Source: Bradyrhizobium sediminis (lineage in GTDB: Bacteria > Pseudomonadota > Alphaproteobacteria > Rhizobiales > Xanthobacteraceae). Taken from it: 64,000 bases of DNA. Made by a program: the position numbers and the translations under genes. Location: assembly GCF_018736105.1 (NCBI RefSeq), contig NZ_CP076135.1:1672001-1736000 (forward strand), given 5' to 3'. Each line of letters opens with the position of its first letter. Position 1 is the first letter of the stretch. This document shows positions 44,266-52,765 of this stretch, piece after piece. The notes under the pieces are model-generated. The model did no database searches. It saw nothing but the letters and a program-made list of their open reading frames with translations, and had not been told where the DNA came from.

Positions 44266-44356
44266 GGTTCGAGACGCGCAGCGTCGCTGCGCTCCTCACC
44301 AAGAGGTTTGGGACCTCATCCAGAGGAGCCCGCTGTTGCGGGCGTCTCGAAGGATG
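44266..44356. repeat. Family A repeat, copy 3
   Basis: GGTTCGAGACGCGCAGCGTC to CTCCTCACCAAGAGG form one arm, and CCTCATCCAGAGGAGCC to GGGCGTCTCGAAGGATG the other. It fills the gap between the dxs 3' end and the deoxyribosyltransferase promoter. Confidence 0.7.
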
Positions 44357-44370
44357 TGGCCACCGGACCG

Positions 44371-46296
44371 TCAGGCCAGCTTCACCGTCTCGGCCTTGAA
44401 GTCCTTGCCGAGCGTCTCGAACACCTTGGCGACGATGCCCTTGGCGTCGAGGCCGGCGCGGCCATACATCGCGGCCGGCGTATCGTGGTCGAGGAACACG
44501 TCGGGCAGCACCATCGCCCGCATCCGCAAGCCGCCGTCGAGCATGCCGTTATCGGCCAGTAGCTGCATGACATGGGAGCCGAAGCCGCCGATCGAGCCTT
44601 CCTCGATGGTGAGCAGGACTTCGTGCTCGCGCGCGAGTTTCAGGATCATGTCGGTGTCGAGCGGCTTCATGAAGCGAGCATCGGCGATCGAGGTGGAGAG
44701 GCCATGGGCGGCGAGTTCGTCGGCGGCCTTTTCGCATTCGGCCAGACGGGTGCCGAACGACAGCAGCGCGATCTTGGTGCCCTCGCGGACGATGCGGCCC
44801 TTGCCGATCTCGAGGGGAATGCCGACTTCGGGCATCTCGACGCCGCGGCCTTCGCCGCGCGGATAGCGCAGCGCGCTCGGGCGGTCGTTGATCGCCACTT
44901 GCGTCGCGACCATGTGGACCATCTCGGCTTCGTCGGAAGCCGCCATGATGACGAAGTTGGGCAGGCAGCCCAGATAGGCGTTGTCGAACGAGCCGGCATG
45001 GGTGGCGCCGTCGGCGCCGACGAGGCCGGCGCGGTCGATCGCGAAGCGCACCGGCAGGCTCTGGATCGCCACGTCATGGACGACCTGGTCGTAGCCGCGC
45101 TGCAGGAAGGTCGAATAGATCGCGCAGAACGGCTTGTAGCCTTCGGTCGCAAGACCGGCGGCGAAGGTCACCGCGTGCTGCTCGGCGATGCCGACGTCGA
45201 AGGTGCGGGTCGGGAAAGCCTTGGCGAAAATATCGATCCCGGTGCCGGACGGCATCGCCGCGGTGATGCCGATGATCTTGTCGTCCTTCTGCGCTTCCTT
45301 GACGAGGCTCTGGCCGAACACGTTCTGGTAGGCGGGCGCGTTCGGTTTTGCTTTCGCCTGGGTGCCTGTCGCGACGTCGAACTTCACCACCGCATGGTAT
45401 TTGTCGGCGGAGGCTTCCGCCGGGCCGTAGCCCTTGCCCTTCTGGGTCACGACATGGACCAGGATCGGGCCGGTCTCCATGTCGCGGACGTTCTTCAGCA
45501 CCGGCAGCAGGTGGTCGAGGTTGTGGCCGTCGATCGGGCCGACATAGTAGAAGCCGAGCTCTTCGAACAGCGTGCCGCCGTCCATCATGAAGCCGCGGGA
45601 ATATTCTTCGACACGATTGGCGCGGTTGGCGATTATTTTCGGCAGATGGTTGCCGAGCTGCTTGGCGGCCTCGCGCAGCGTGCGATAGGTCTTGCCGGAG
45701 TAAAGCCGCGACAGATAGGCCGACATCGCGCCGACCGGCGGCGCAATCGACATGTCGTTGTCGTTGAGGATGACGATCAGCCGGGAATTCATCGCGCCGG
45801 CATTGTTCATGGCCTCATAAGCCATGCCCGCGGACATCGCGCCGTCGCCGATCACGGCGATGACGTTGTTCTTGCCGCCGGAGAGGTCGCGCGCCACCGC
45901 CATGCCGAGGCCGGCGGAGATCGAGGTCGAGGAGTGGGCGGCGCCGAACGGATCGTAATCGCTCTCGGTGCGCTTGGTGAAACCGGACAGCCCGCCGCCG
46001 GTGCGCAGGGTACGGATGCGGTCCCTGCGGCCGGTCAGGATCTTGTGCGGATAGGCCTGATGGCCGACGTCCCAGATCAGGCGGTCGCGCGGGGTGTCGA
46101 AGATGTAATGAATCGCCGTGGTCAGCTCGACGACGCCGAGGCCGGCGCCGAAATGTCCGCCGGTGACCGAGACGGCATCGATGGTTTCCTGGCGCAGTTC
46201 GTCGGCGACCTGCCGCACCTGCTCGACCTTGAGCCGGCGCAGATCGTCCGGGGTGTGGATCGTGTCGAGGAGCGGTGTCTTGCTAAATGTCGTCAC
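44371..46296 (-). CDS. dxs: 1-deoxy-D-xylulose-5-phosphate synthase
   Basis: A 641-residue thiamine-diphosphate enzyme, first step of the MEP isoprenoid pathway (pyruvate plus glyceraldehyde 3-phosphate). The start is GTG 46296 ([13 protein letters not shown]) with GGAAT upstream; ATG 46317 is an alternative. The key parts [15 protein letters not shown], the TPP motif [38 protein letters not shown] and [17 protein letters not shown] are intact. Full length. Its product feeds isoprenoids such as quinones, carotenoids and hopanoids. Confidence 0.95.
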   Translation of the reverse strand: MTTFSKTPLLDTIHTPDDLRRLKVEQVRQVADELRQETIDAVSVTGGHFGAGLGVVELTTAIHYIFDTPRDRLIWDVGHQAYPHKILTGRRDRIRTLRTGGGLSGFTKRTESDYDPFGAAHSSTSISAGLGMAVARDLSGGKNNVIAVIGDGAMSAGMAYEAMNNAGAMNSRLIVILNDNDMSIAPPVGAMSAYLSRLYSGKTYRTLREAAKQLGNHLPKIIANRANRVEEYSRGFMMDGGTLFEELGFYYVGPIDGHNLDHLLPVLKNVRDMETGPILVHVVTQKGKGYGPAEASADKYHAVVKFDVATGTQAKAKPNAPAYQNVFGQSLVKEAQKDDKIIGITAAMPSGTGIDIFAKAFPTRTFDVGIAEQHAVTFAAGLATEGYKPFCAIYSTFLQRGYDQVVHDVAIQSLPVRFAIDRAGLVGADGATHAGSFDNAYLGCLPNFVIMAASDEAEMVHMVATQVAINDRPSALRYPRGEGRGVEMPEVGIPLEIGKGRIVREGTKIALLSFGTRLAECEKAADELAAHGLSTSIADARFMKPLDTDMILKLAREHEVLLTIEEGSIGGFGSHVMQLLADNGMLDGGLRMRAMVLPDVFLDHDTPAAMYGRAGLDAKGIVAKVFETLGKDFKAETVKLA

Positions 46297-46621
46297 AGCG
46301 ATATTCCAATTTTGCATGTCGGGACAAACCTCCCGACGTAAGATGGGTTGCGCAATATCAGCGCAGCGAAGACCCGGGCGCCGGGTGCCTTGACAGCCTA
46401 GACGCGCTCCGGATCGGTCAATGTGATATGCATCACCTTTGGCGGCTTCGCCCTTCCCAGTCAATTTTATCTGCTATTTGAAGCGCTTACCGTCGCCGGA
46501 AATCGAGGGCAGGCCGCCTTCAATAGCCCATAGCCCGCCAAGCTTTACACTAAAGCTGCGGCCAAAGCCAACCCGCCGAGGTCGTGAGGCGGGGCGGAAC
46601 GGGTCCGGAAAGGGCCGAATT
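46297..46621. other. Intergenic region upstream of dxs
   Basis: The 325 bases between dxs and the hydrolase gene upstream contain no convincing gene. AT-richer blocks at 46300-46350 and 46425-46500 are the likely promoter area for dxs. I see no repeat or clear riboswitch-like structure. Confidence 0.4.
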
Positions 46622-47920
46622 TCAACCCCGGCGGCGCGCCGGAGGTTCCCTCCCGCTCAAATCGGCGGCATCCGCGCTACCGGAGGCGGCGGATTCGAGC
46701 CTTTTCCACGCCTGTTCCCGGGCGGCGGCGTCGCCGGTAGCGACCGCCAGGGCCGCCTCGGGCAGCGCCATGCGCTCGCGCAAAGGGATCGGCCCGCAGA
46801 CGATCATGAAGAAGTCGTAGGCGTGCGGCTGCTCGTTGGCCATCACGAACTGGAAATGGACCCGGAAGAACTTCCAGCGGAACGCGTTGTAGTGTTCCGG
46901 TTTGATGATTTCACGGAACCGGACCGCCACGATGGTGGGGTTGCGTCCGGCGGCGCCGACGTCGATGCCATGGCCGGCGACCGGATCGAACGGAAAGAAA
47001 TTCATCACGTCCTTGCGCGACTGGCAGTCGATCCAGTCGATCGAAGGCTCGACCGCCAGTTGCCGCAGATGGTCGCGGAAATCCTGCGACGCCGCATGAA
47101 AACCGACGATCGGGAAATTGCCGCCGATGGTAAACAGGACGATGCGCGGGCCATGCCGGCCGAGGCCCGGGTCGAGCCTGAGCGCGCGCGCCAGGATCTC
47201 GGTTCCCAGGAACGATCCCGAACTGTGGCCGACGATCACGATTTCCTCGGCGTCGCTGGAGCGCGCGGTGTCGACGAGGTATTGCGCGAAGCGATCGATG
47301 CGCTGGTCCCATTCCGGCCGCTGGCGGTGCGAGAATTCCCAGGTCCAGATCGTGTCGGACAGCAGATAGAGCAAATAGGTGGCGTTTTCGGTGTATTTCA
47401 GCAGCGAGCCGAGCAGGGCGACGAACACGGTCGTCGCCGCTGCCATGCTGAACAGGTTGGGGACGCCGAGCGCTTGCAGGCCTTTCGCGCAGGCGTAGGC
47501 AATGCCGAGCGATCCCAGCGCCTCGAGCAGCAGCAGGAAATGCGGGTAGGTGATGAAGGTCGCGAACCGCCAGTTCGCCCGCCAGAATCGTGCAATCGTG
47601 CCGCGGAACACCAGCCGCCAGTAGATCCAGACCGCATGAAAAACCGTGCTCCAGATCGGCGCCGCGAGGTCGCGCTGGATCAGGTCTTCGAAACGCAGGA
47701 AATCGTAACTGGTGCGGGTCTGCCAGTCGCCGTCCCTGGTCTCGATGGTCCAGGACGCGGTCTCGCCGTCGGATGAACTCTGCGGGCGGCTGATGGTGGC
47801 GCTGAGCTGATACAGCCGGCCGAACTTCCGCAGCTCGGTCCTGAACATGCGGTAATACTGCGCGAGCCCGCGCGGATCGTATCCCTGCACATAGATGATA
47901 TGACGGTGCTGAACGCGCAC
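46622..47920 (-). CDS. Unrecognised alpha/beta-hydrolase-like protein with central membrane segments
   Basis: A 432-residue protein. The N-terminus HIIYVQGYDPRGLAQYYRMF resembles the first strand and oxyanion loop of an alpha/beta hydrolase. A central part (about 100-185) holds two or three hydrophobic stretches (FLLLLEALGSLGIAYACA, AAATTVFVALLGSLL). The nucleophile elbow VIVGHSSGSFLG (GxSxG) follows near residue 230, with IVLFTIGGNF later. The membrane block thus interrupts the hydrolase domain. There is no signal peptide. It may be a lipid-acting membrane hydrolase; I do not know a named family. It lies upstream of dxs in the same direction. Confidence 0.65.
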   Translation of the reverse strand: MRVQHRHIIYVQGYDPRGLAQYYRMFRTELRKFGRLYQLSATISRPQSSSDGETASWTIETRDGDWQTRTSYDFLRFEDLIQRDLAAPIWSTVFHAVWIYWRLVFRGTIARFWRANWRFATFITYPHFLLLLEALGSLGIAYACAKGLQALGVPNLFSMAAATTVFVALLGSLLKYTENATYLLYLLSDTIWTWEFSHRQRPEWDQRIDRFAQYLVDTARSSDAEEIVIVGHSSGSFLGTEILARALRLDPGLGRHGPRIVLFTIGGNFPIVGFHAASQDFRDHLRQLAVEPSIDWIDCQSRKDVMNFFPFDPVAGHGIDVGAAGRNPTIVAVRFREIIKPEHYNAFRWKFFRVHFQFVMANEQPHAYDFFMIVCGPIPLRERMALPEAALAVATGDAAAREQAWKRLESAASGSADAADLSGREPPARRRG

Positions 47921-48076
47921 GAAAAAGTGGTCCCCGGACTGACGGCGGGACTATAACAGGCTAGGTAACGCGCCAAGAGCTATTTCGGGCCTCGCCGCCC
48001 CGGTCGGCGCCGAATTCGCCAAATATTCCCATCTGTTGCCGGGGAGCGACGTCAATCCGGTCCCGACCGCCTTCCG

Positions 48077-48328
48077 TCACTGAACGTCGAGCGGCTCGGT
48101 GCCGGTGACCTGGCCGCTGGCGTCGGTGGTGATCTTGTCGACCCGCGCCTCGGCCTGCCGCAGCAATTCCTCGCAGCGCCGTTTCAAGGCCTCGCCGCGC
48201 TCGTAGATGGCCACCGATTCCTCCAGCGGCACCTTGCCGTCCTCGAGCCGCTTGACGATCGATTCGAGTTCCTCGATCGCGCGTTCGAAGGAGAGCTTCT
48301 TGACGTCCGTTTGGGTGTTTTCGGCCAT
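48077..48328 (-). CDS. xseB: Exodeoxyribonuclease VII small subunit
   Basis: An 83-residue all-helical protein. The LSFERAIEELESIVKRLEDGKVPLEESVAIYERG segment (residues 12-46 region) is the diagnostic sequence of XseB, which works with XseA in DNA end processing. xseA is not in the window. Gene order HDAC-like, xseB, then dxs further down is common in this bacterial group. Confidence 0.93.
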   Translation of the reverse strand: MAENTQTDVKKLSFERAIEELESIVKRLEDGKVPLEESVAIYERGEALKRRCEELLRQAEARVDKITTDASGQVTGTEPLDVQ

Positions 48329-48400
48329 ATCGCTTTCCCGGATGCGCCCTCACGGGGCGCAGACTCAAATCCATCTATGCGGACGCATTGTGGCGGGAAA

Positions 48401-49330
48401 TCACGCGCCCATCAATGCGCTGACGTGCGCCGCCACCGACTCTTTCAGGCCCTGCAGATCGTAGCCGCCTTCCAGCACTGAGACGATCCGGCCGCCGGCG
48501 CTGGAGTAGGCGACGTCCATCAGCTGGCGCGTGACCCAGCCGAAATCCTCGGCGTGAAGATTGAGCGACGCCAAAGGATCGCGGAAGTGCGCGTCGAAGC
48601 CGGCGGAGACGATGATCAGTTCGGGCGAAAATTTCCGCAGTTGCGGCAGGATGACGTTTTCGAACGCGGCGCGGAACTTGGCGCCGCCGTCTTCGGAGGC
48701 GAGCGGCGCGTTGACGATGGTGTCGTGCTCGCCGCGCTCGCCGCTGGCGCCGGTGCCGGGAAACAGCGGCATCTGGTGCGTCGAGCAGTACATCACTGTC
48801 GGATCGGACCAGAAGATATCCTGGGTGCCGTTGCCGTGATGCACGTCGAAATCGACAATCGCCGCGCGGGCGATGCCGTATTTGCGCTGGGCGTGGCGTG
48901 CGGCGATCGCGGCGTTGTCGAAGAAGCAGAACCCCATCGGCTTGTTGATCTCGGCGTGATGGCCCGGCGGACGGATCGCGACGAACGCATTGTCGTGCGT
49001 GCCCGACATCACCGCATCGGTGGCGGTGACCGCGCCGCCGACGCCGCGCATCACCGCTTCCCAGGTCCCCGGCGACATCGAGGTGTCGCCGTCGAGATAG
49101 ATCAGCCCGCTCGACGGCGCGATATGGCGGAGTTCTCCGACATAGTGCTCGTTGTGGCAGAGCGTGACCGAATCCAGGCTGCCCTCCGGCGCTTCGCCGC
49201 GCACCAGCCTGTTGAAGCGATCTTCGGCGAGCACCTCGCCGACCGCGCGCAGCCGGTCGGAGCGCTCCGGATGGCCCGGCGGCGTGGCGTGGTCGAGACA
49301 GGCCGGATGAGTGAGAAGCAGCGTGGTCAT
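48401..49330 (-). CDS. Histone deacetylase-like amidohydrolase
   Basis: A 309-residue zinc enzyme of the arginase/deacetylase fold. The catalytic His pair lies in IRPPGHHAEINKPMGFCFFDN, zinc ligands are in IVDFDVHHGNGTQ and SAGFDAHFRDP, and the C-terminal VLEGGYDL is typical. It would remove acetyl or acyl groups from lysine, polyamines or similar amides in the cytoplasm. It is followed by xseB after 72 bases. Acetoin-utilisation-type AcuC is a close alternative label. Confidence 0.9.
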   Translation of the reverse strand: MTTLLLTHPACLDHATPPGHPERSDRLRAVGEVLAEDRFNRLVRGEAPEGSLDSVTLCHNEHYVGELRHIAPSSGLIYLDGDTSMSPGTWEAVMRGVGGAVTATDAVMSGTHDNAFVAIRPPGHHAEINKPMGFCFFDNAAIAARHAQRKYGIARAAIVDFDVHHGNGTQDIFWSDPTVMYCSTHQMPLFPGTGASGERGEHDTIVNAPLASEDGGAKFRAAFENVILPQLRKFSPELIIVSAGFDAHFRDPLASLNLHAEDFGWVTRQLMDVAYSSAGGRIVSVLEGGYDLQGLKESVAAHVSALMGA

Positions 49331-49443
49331 GCAGTACCCTGGCGCGGCAAGCGCTTATGAGAAGAGACTAATCTAGGGGGTCGGCGTAGCTTGGGAAAGA
49401 GCCAGTACCTGACTATGTAAGGTTGGTGAGTCGCTTGCTGCCC

Positions 49444-49550
49444 ATGCTTCGAGACGCTCGCGCCGCTCGCTCCTCAGCATGAGGTTGCTGTGTTTCGACA
49501 AATTGAACCTCATCCTGAGGAGGCCACGAAGTGGCCGTCTCGAAGGATGG
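49444..49550. repeat. Family A repeat, copy 4
   Basis: ATGCTTCGAGACGCTCGCG to CTCCTCAGCATGAGG make one arm, and CCTCATCCTGAGGAGGCC to GGCCGTCTCGAAGGATGG the other. This is the best-preserved copy next to copy 1, with arms in the opposite order. It lies in the 274-base gap between the HDAC-like and nucleotidase genes. Confidence 0.75.
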
Positions 49551-49604
49551 GCTGCAATACCGATTTGTGATTTCAGTACTAGCCTTGGGGATATCTCTGC
49601 CATT

Positions 49605-51275
49605 TCAGTTCATTCGCACGATGCGATTCCCCGTCGCGGGCGCGATCGGGCTGTTGGCCTGGAAGTGGGCATACAAAGCATCGACGTCGTAGACGCCGAC
49701 CAGCGGCGCTGCTCCTTCCGTGAACACGGTAAATCCGTCGCCGCCGACCGCGAGAAAACTGTTCACCGTCACGCGGTAGCCCGTCGACGGATCGATGCGT
49801 TGTCCGTTCAGCGACAGGCTGTCGGCGGCCACGCGGTCGCCGATCGGCCTGGCGCCGTCCCAGGTGTAGCTGAAACCCTTTGAGACCTGCAGGATCCGCG
49901 GCCGCTTCGGGTCGAGCCATTGCTGCTCGAGCATGGTCTTGATCTGCGCCCCCGTGAGCGTCAGCGTCACCAGCTGGTTGCGGAACGGCTGGCTGGCGAA
50001 CACGTCGGCATAGGTCACCGCGCCGCCGTCCTTCTTCGGGATATCGCTGCGGACGCCGCCCGGATTGGTGAAGGCGATCACGGCCCCGCCATTGGCCTCG
50101 AGGCGGGTCGCGGCCAGCTGGGCGTCGGCGACGATATCGCCGAGCACGCTCTCGCCGGCCTCGTTGGGCATGCGCGACAGCGTTTCGGTGATCGAGCCCG
50201 CCGGGCGGCCGGCGATCGGGGCGGCCAGTCGGTCGTAAGCCTCGAGCAACGCGGTCTGCTCGGGATCTTTGGCGAAGGCTTCGGTGCGGACGATGACGTT
50301 GTCGGCGCGGGCGCTGATGACGTCGCGGGTGACGGGATCGAGCTTCAGATCGATCGCGGTGACGACGGTGCTGTACTTGTCGGCTGAGGTGACCAGCCGT
50401 CCGTCGATTTCGCAGACATAGGCCTGGTGGGTGTGGCCGCTGACGACGAGATCGACTGCGTGATCGAATTTCCTGACGATGTCGACGATGGGACCGGAGA
50501 TATCAGGGCACTCATTATAGTCGCCGCTCGGAAAGCCGCCTTCATGGATCAGCACGACGATGGCCTCGACGCCGCGCGCCTTCAGTTCCGGCACCAGCGC
50601 GTTCACGGTATCGGCCTCGTCCCTGAATTCCAGGTCGGCGACGCCGGTCGGCGCCACCAGCTTCGGCGTGCCCTTCAACGTCAGGCCGATGAAGGCGATG
50701 GGAACGCCGTCGAACTCCCTGATCGCGTAAGGCGGAAACAGCGTCTTGCCGGTGCTCTTCTCGAAGGTGCTGGCGGCCAGATAGCGGAATTTCGCGCCCT
50801 GGAAGGGATGCGGCCCCTGGCATCCGTCGATCGCGTGACAGCCGCCATTCTGCATCCGCAGCAGCTCGTCCTTGCCCTCGTCGAATTCGTGGTTGCCGAC
50901 GGAGGCAACCGCCAGGCCCATCATGCCGAGCGATTCGATGGTGGGCTCGTCGTGAAACATCGCCGACAGGAACGGGCTGGCGCCGATCAGGTCGCCGGCG
51001 GCGACGAAGATGTTGTTCTTGCTGTCCTGACGGAGCTGCCGGATCGCCGTCGCCATGTGCTCGGCGCCGCCGGCCGCGACTGTAATCTTTTTGGATTTGT
51101 CGCCGGGATCGGCGATCCGGATGCCGCCCTGCGGCGGCTGCAGATAGCCGTGGAAGTCGTTGATGGCCAGAATGCGCAGCTCGACCGGCGCGGTTTGCGC
51201 CCCTGCGCGCGACATTGGGGCGAGCGCCAACGCCAGCAGGACGGCTGCAAGGATCTGACCAAACGAATGTCTCAT
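49605..51275 (-). CDS. Secreted 5'-nucleotidase / UDP-sugar hydrolase family protein
   Basis: A 556-residue periplasmic enzyme from ATG 51275 with a signal peptide (ending SRAGA). The metallophosphatase domain (about 30-320) holds the metal motifs AINDFHGYL, AAGDLIGASPF, VGNHEFDEG and VSGHTHQAY. The C-terminal 5'-nucleotidase domain (about 340-555) includes FTNPGGVRSDI and VNSFLAVGGDGF. It would take phosphate from nucleotides outside the cell membrane. Single gene. Confidence 0.9.
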   Translation of the reverse strand: MRHSFGQILAAVLLALALAPMSRAGAQTAPVELRILAINDFHGYLQPPQGGIRIADPGDKSKKITVAAGGAEHMATAIRQLRQDSKNNIFVAAGDLIGASPFLSAMFHDEPTIESLGMMGLAVASVGNHEFDEGKDELLRMQNGGCHAIDGCQGPHPFQGAKFRYLAASTFEKSTGKTLFPPYAIREFDGVPIAFIGLTLKGTPKLVAPTGVADLEFRDEADTVNALVPELKARGVEAIVVLIHEGGFPSGDYNECPDISGPIVDIVRKFDHAVDLVVSGHTHQAYVCEIDGRLVTSADKYSTVVTAIDLKLDPVTRDVISARADNVIVRTEAFAKDPEQTALLEAYDRLAAPIAGRPAGSITETLSRMPNEAGESVLGDIVADAQLAATRLEANGGAVIAFTNPGGVRSDIPKKDGGAVTYADVFASQPFRNQLVTLTLTGAQIKTMLEQQWLDPKRPRILQVSKGFSYTWDGARPIGDRVAADSLSLNGQRIDPSTGYRVTVNSFLAVGGDGFTVFTEGAAPLVGVYDVDALYAHFQANSPIAPATGNRIVRMN

Positions 51276-51510
51276 GGCTTTACGGTTGGAGCGGAAGCAC
51301 AACGACATCATCAGGTCGCCGCCTGCCGCGTGGCCGCGCGAGTGCCGTATCCGTCGGTAATGATCAGGTGCCCGGGCATGATGCTGTCCTTGAACAAGAG
51401 GCTGCGCCTAGCGAGCGCAAGTCCACCCTACATGATCTCCGCGGCGCCCCAAACCGGCCTGGGGCGGGGGGTATATTGACGGACTTTGGCAGTGACGTAC
51501 CCGTCGTCAT

Positions 51511-51530
51511 GGCCGGGCTTCGTCCCGGCC
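51511..51530. repeat. Small REP-like palindrome
   Basis: GGCCGGG-CTTCGT-CCCGGCC is a 7-base perfect stem with a short loop, preceded by CGTCGTCAT. Related words occur after fabI (CATGCCCGGCACG..GGGCATGACG) and upstream of aroC, so it is part of a dispersed family. Confidence 0.6.
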
Positions 51531-51554
51531 ATCCGCGCCTTCTTGGCGGAATGC

Positions 51555-51643
51555 GTAGGGTGGGCTAGCGAAGCGTAGCCCACCACGCTCTTTCACCGTA
51601 TCGTGCTCATGATGGCGGGTTACGCTTCGCTAACCCGCCCTAC
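51555..51643. repeat. Large compound inverted repeat
   Basis: GTAGGGTGGGCTAGCGAAGC at 51555-51574 and GCTTCGCTAACCCGCCCTAC at 51624-51643 are arms of a roughly 30-base imperfect inverted repeat. Each arm is itself palindromic (GGGCTA..TAGCCC, GGGTTA..TAACCC). It could form two small hairpins or one large one. Confidence 0.7.
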
Positions 51644-51658
51644 GGGACCTTGAATTTG

Positions 51659-52006
51659 ATGGACCAGGACGACCCGATCGACGAGATTTCGCGGATCGAA
51701 GCGCGGCTCGAGGAGCTTGCCGAGGTCTCCGAGCGATGCCGAAAGATTATACTGGTTTCCAAGGCGGCAATCGCCGGCGGCGGCGCATTGCTGCTGGTTA
51801 TGCTGCTGGGCCTGTTCGGATCCAATCAGGTCGCCGCCATCGGATCGATTGCCGCAGTGCTGGGCGGAATCGTGGCGCTCGGATCGAACGTCAGTACGTT
51901 GCGACAGACGATGGCCGCCATCAGTGCCGCCGAGGTGCTCCGTTCGGATCTGATCGGCAGGATCGACCTTCAGGTGGTTGGCGACAGGACGATGAGACGG
52001 ATTTGA
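51659..52006 (+). CDS. Small membrane protein with coiled-coil start
   Basis: A 115-residue protein from ATG 51659. The acidic N-terminus (MDQDDPIDEISRIEARLEEL) looks like a short coiled coil. Two membrane helices follow (about 35-55 and 60-78: GGGALLLVMLLGLFG, IGSIAAVLGGIVALG) with a C-terminal helix after them. There is no named family that I recognise. It starts 16 bases after a compound inverted repeat. Confidence 0.55.
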   Translation: MDQDDPIDEISRIEARLEELAEVSERCRKIILVSKAAIAGGGALLLVMLLGLFGSNQVAAIGSIAAVLGGIVALGSNVSTLRQTMAAISAAEVLRSDLIGRIDLQVVGDRTMRRI

Positions 52007-52164
52007 CGCAGCGCGCGACGAAGAAACTCCCATCGGGCGGGGTGGTGCTGCGCAAGCCGGTAGCGCCCACAGTATTGCGATGGAGCCGCGCAATTTGATC
52101 CAGCAGATCACGATTGACTTCGCGCCCTTGCTCATCCTGCTGCGCCATGGCTGCGGCAAAATAA

Positions 52165-52197
52165 CCCGACGGGCAAAACTTCGCTTAACCCGTCGGG
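52165..52197. terminator. Stem-loop at the left end of the repeat block
   Basis: CCCGACGGG (52165-52173) and CCCGTCGGG (52189-52197) form a perfect 9-base stem with a 15-base loop. It lies 159 bases after the membrane protein gene and may end its transcript or mark the border of the repeat block that follows. Confidence 0.5.
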
Positions 52198-52209
52198 CAA
52201 ATCAGATTT

Positions 52210-52670
52210 ATCAGTTCGCCCGTCTCACCCGGCAAGAGGGGCGTATCGCGATCGTCACGAACGCGGGATGGGATGCGGTGGACGCGGCAGCGTCAGGCGC
52301 GCAAGGTGATCGCAGGGCGAGAAAAAACTCGTGAGCGGTGAACGGCACGCAGGACGACGGCGTTTGTTGCGTACGGCAAAACCGTGTGGTCCCGACACCC
52401 GTTGCTGGTGCCAAGCTGTCGGTGGCGAAATCGCTTCCTACCGGAGACGATCAGCCGTCAAGCCGGCAGCGACGGTGACAAGACGAATCCGTCGCCGGGG
52501 AGCGCGCGGCATAAGCCGTAAAGCCATTGCGCAGGGAATGTCGGATTGCCTCCGCTGAACCTGCATGCTCGTGTGCGTTCTCTTTCGCACATATTTGCAC
52601 ACGAGACCGCGGGTGCAGCGCGCATCCGGCATTCCCTGCTCCCTCTTTTCTTGAGGGACAACGTCATGCA
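52210..52670 (+). repeat. Long conserved intergenic element with nested stem-loop
   Basis: I recognise this stretch as a multi-copy intergenic sequence of Bradyrhizobium-type genomes. Its hallmarks here are GTCACGAACGCGGGATGGGA, GTGTGGTCCCGACACCCG, GCATAAGCCGTAAAGCCATT and a strong nested hairpin at 52531-52639. In that hairpin GCAGGGAATGTCGG pairs with CCGGCATTCCCTGC, CTGCA with TGCAG, and CTCGTGTGC with GCACACGAG. Short open frames inside it (for example 52080-52334 and 52438-52671) have no protein-like features. It may be transcribed as a structured RNA. It belongs to the 759-base gap 52007-52765. Confidence 0.6.
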
Positions 52671-52718
52671 AAACTCGGACGCATTGCGCCGCGGGATCGT
52701 TAAATCATGTTCGCTCTT

Positions 52719-52753
52719 CTTCCCTTCTCCCCTTGTGGGAGAAGGGAAGAAGG
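52719..52753. repeat. Family C repeat, fragment
   Basis: CTTCCCTTCTCCCCTTGTGG followed by GAGAAGGGAAG is the terminal palindrome of the longer element at 23069-23260. It ends 13 bases from the stop of the acyl-CoA dehydrogenase gene and may also help end its transcript. Confidence 0.6.
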
Positions 52754-52765
52754 ATCGCCGTCAGG

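Larger units (their letters stand above)
51276..51658. other. Repeat-filled intergenic region
   Basis: This 383-base gap between the nucleotidase gene start and the next plus-strand gene holds two palindromic elements (51511-51530 and 51555-51643) and, at its left end, the nucleotidase promoter region. I see no gene in it. Confidence 0.5.

Noticed and set aside
44572-47776. Plus-strand frames of 589 and 445 codons opposite dxs and the membrane hydrolase
   Set aside because: Shadows of dxs and of the hydrolase gene.
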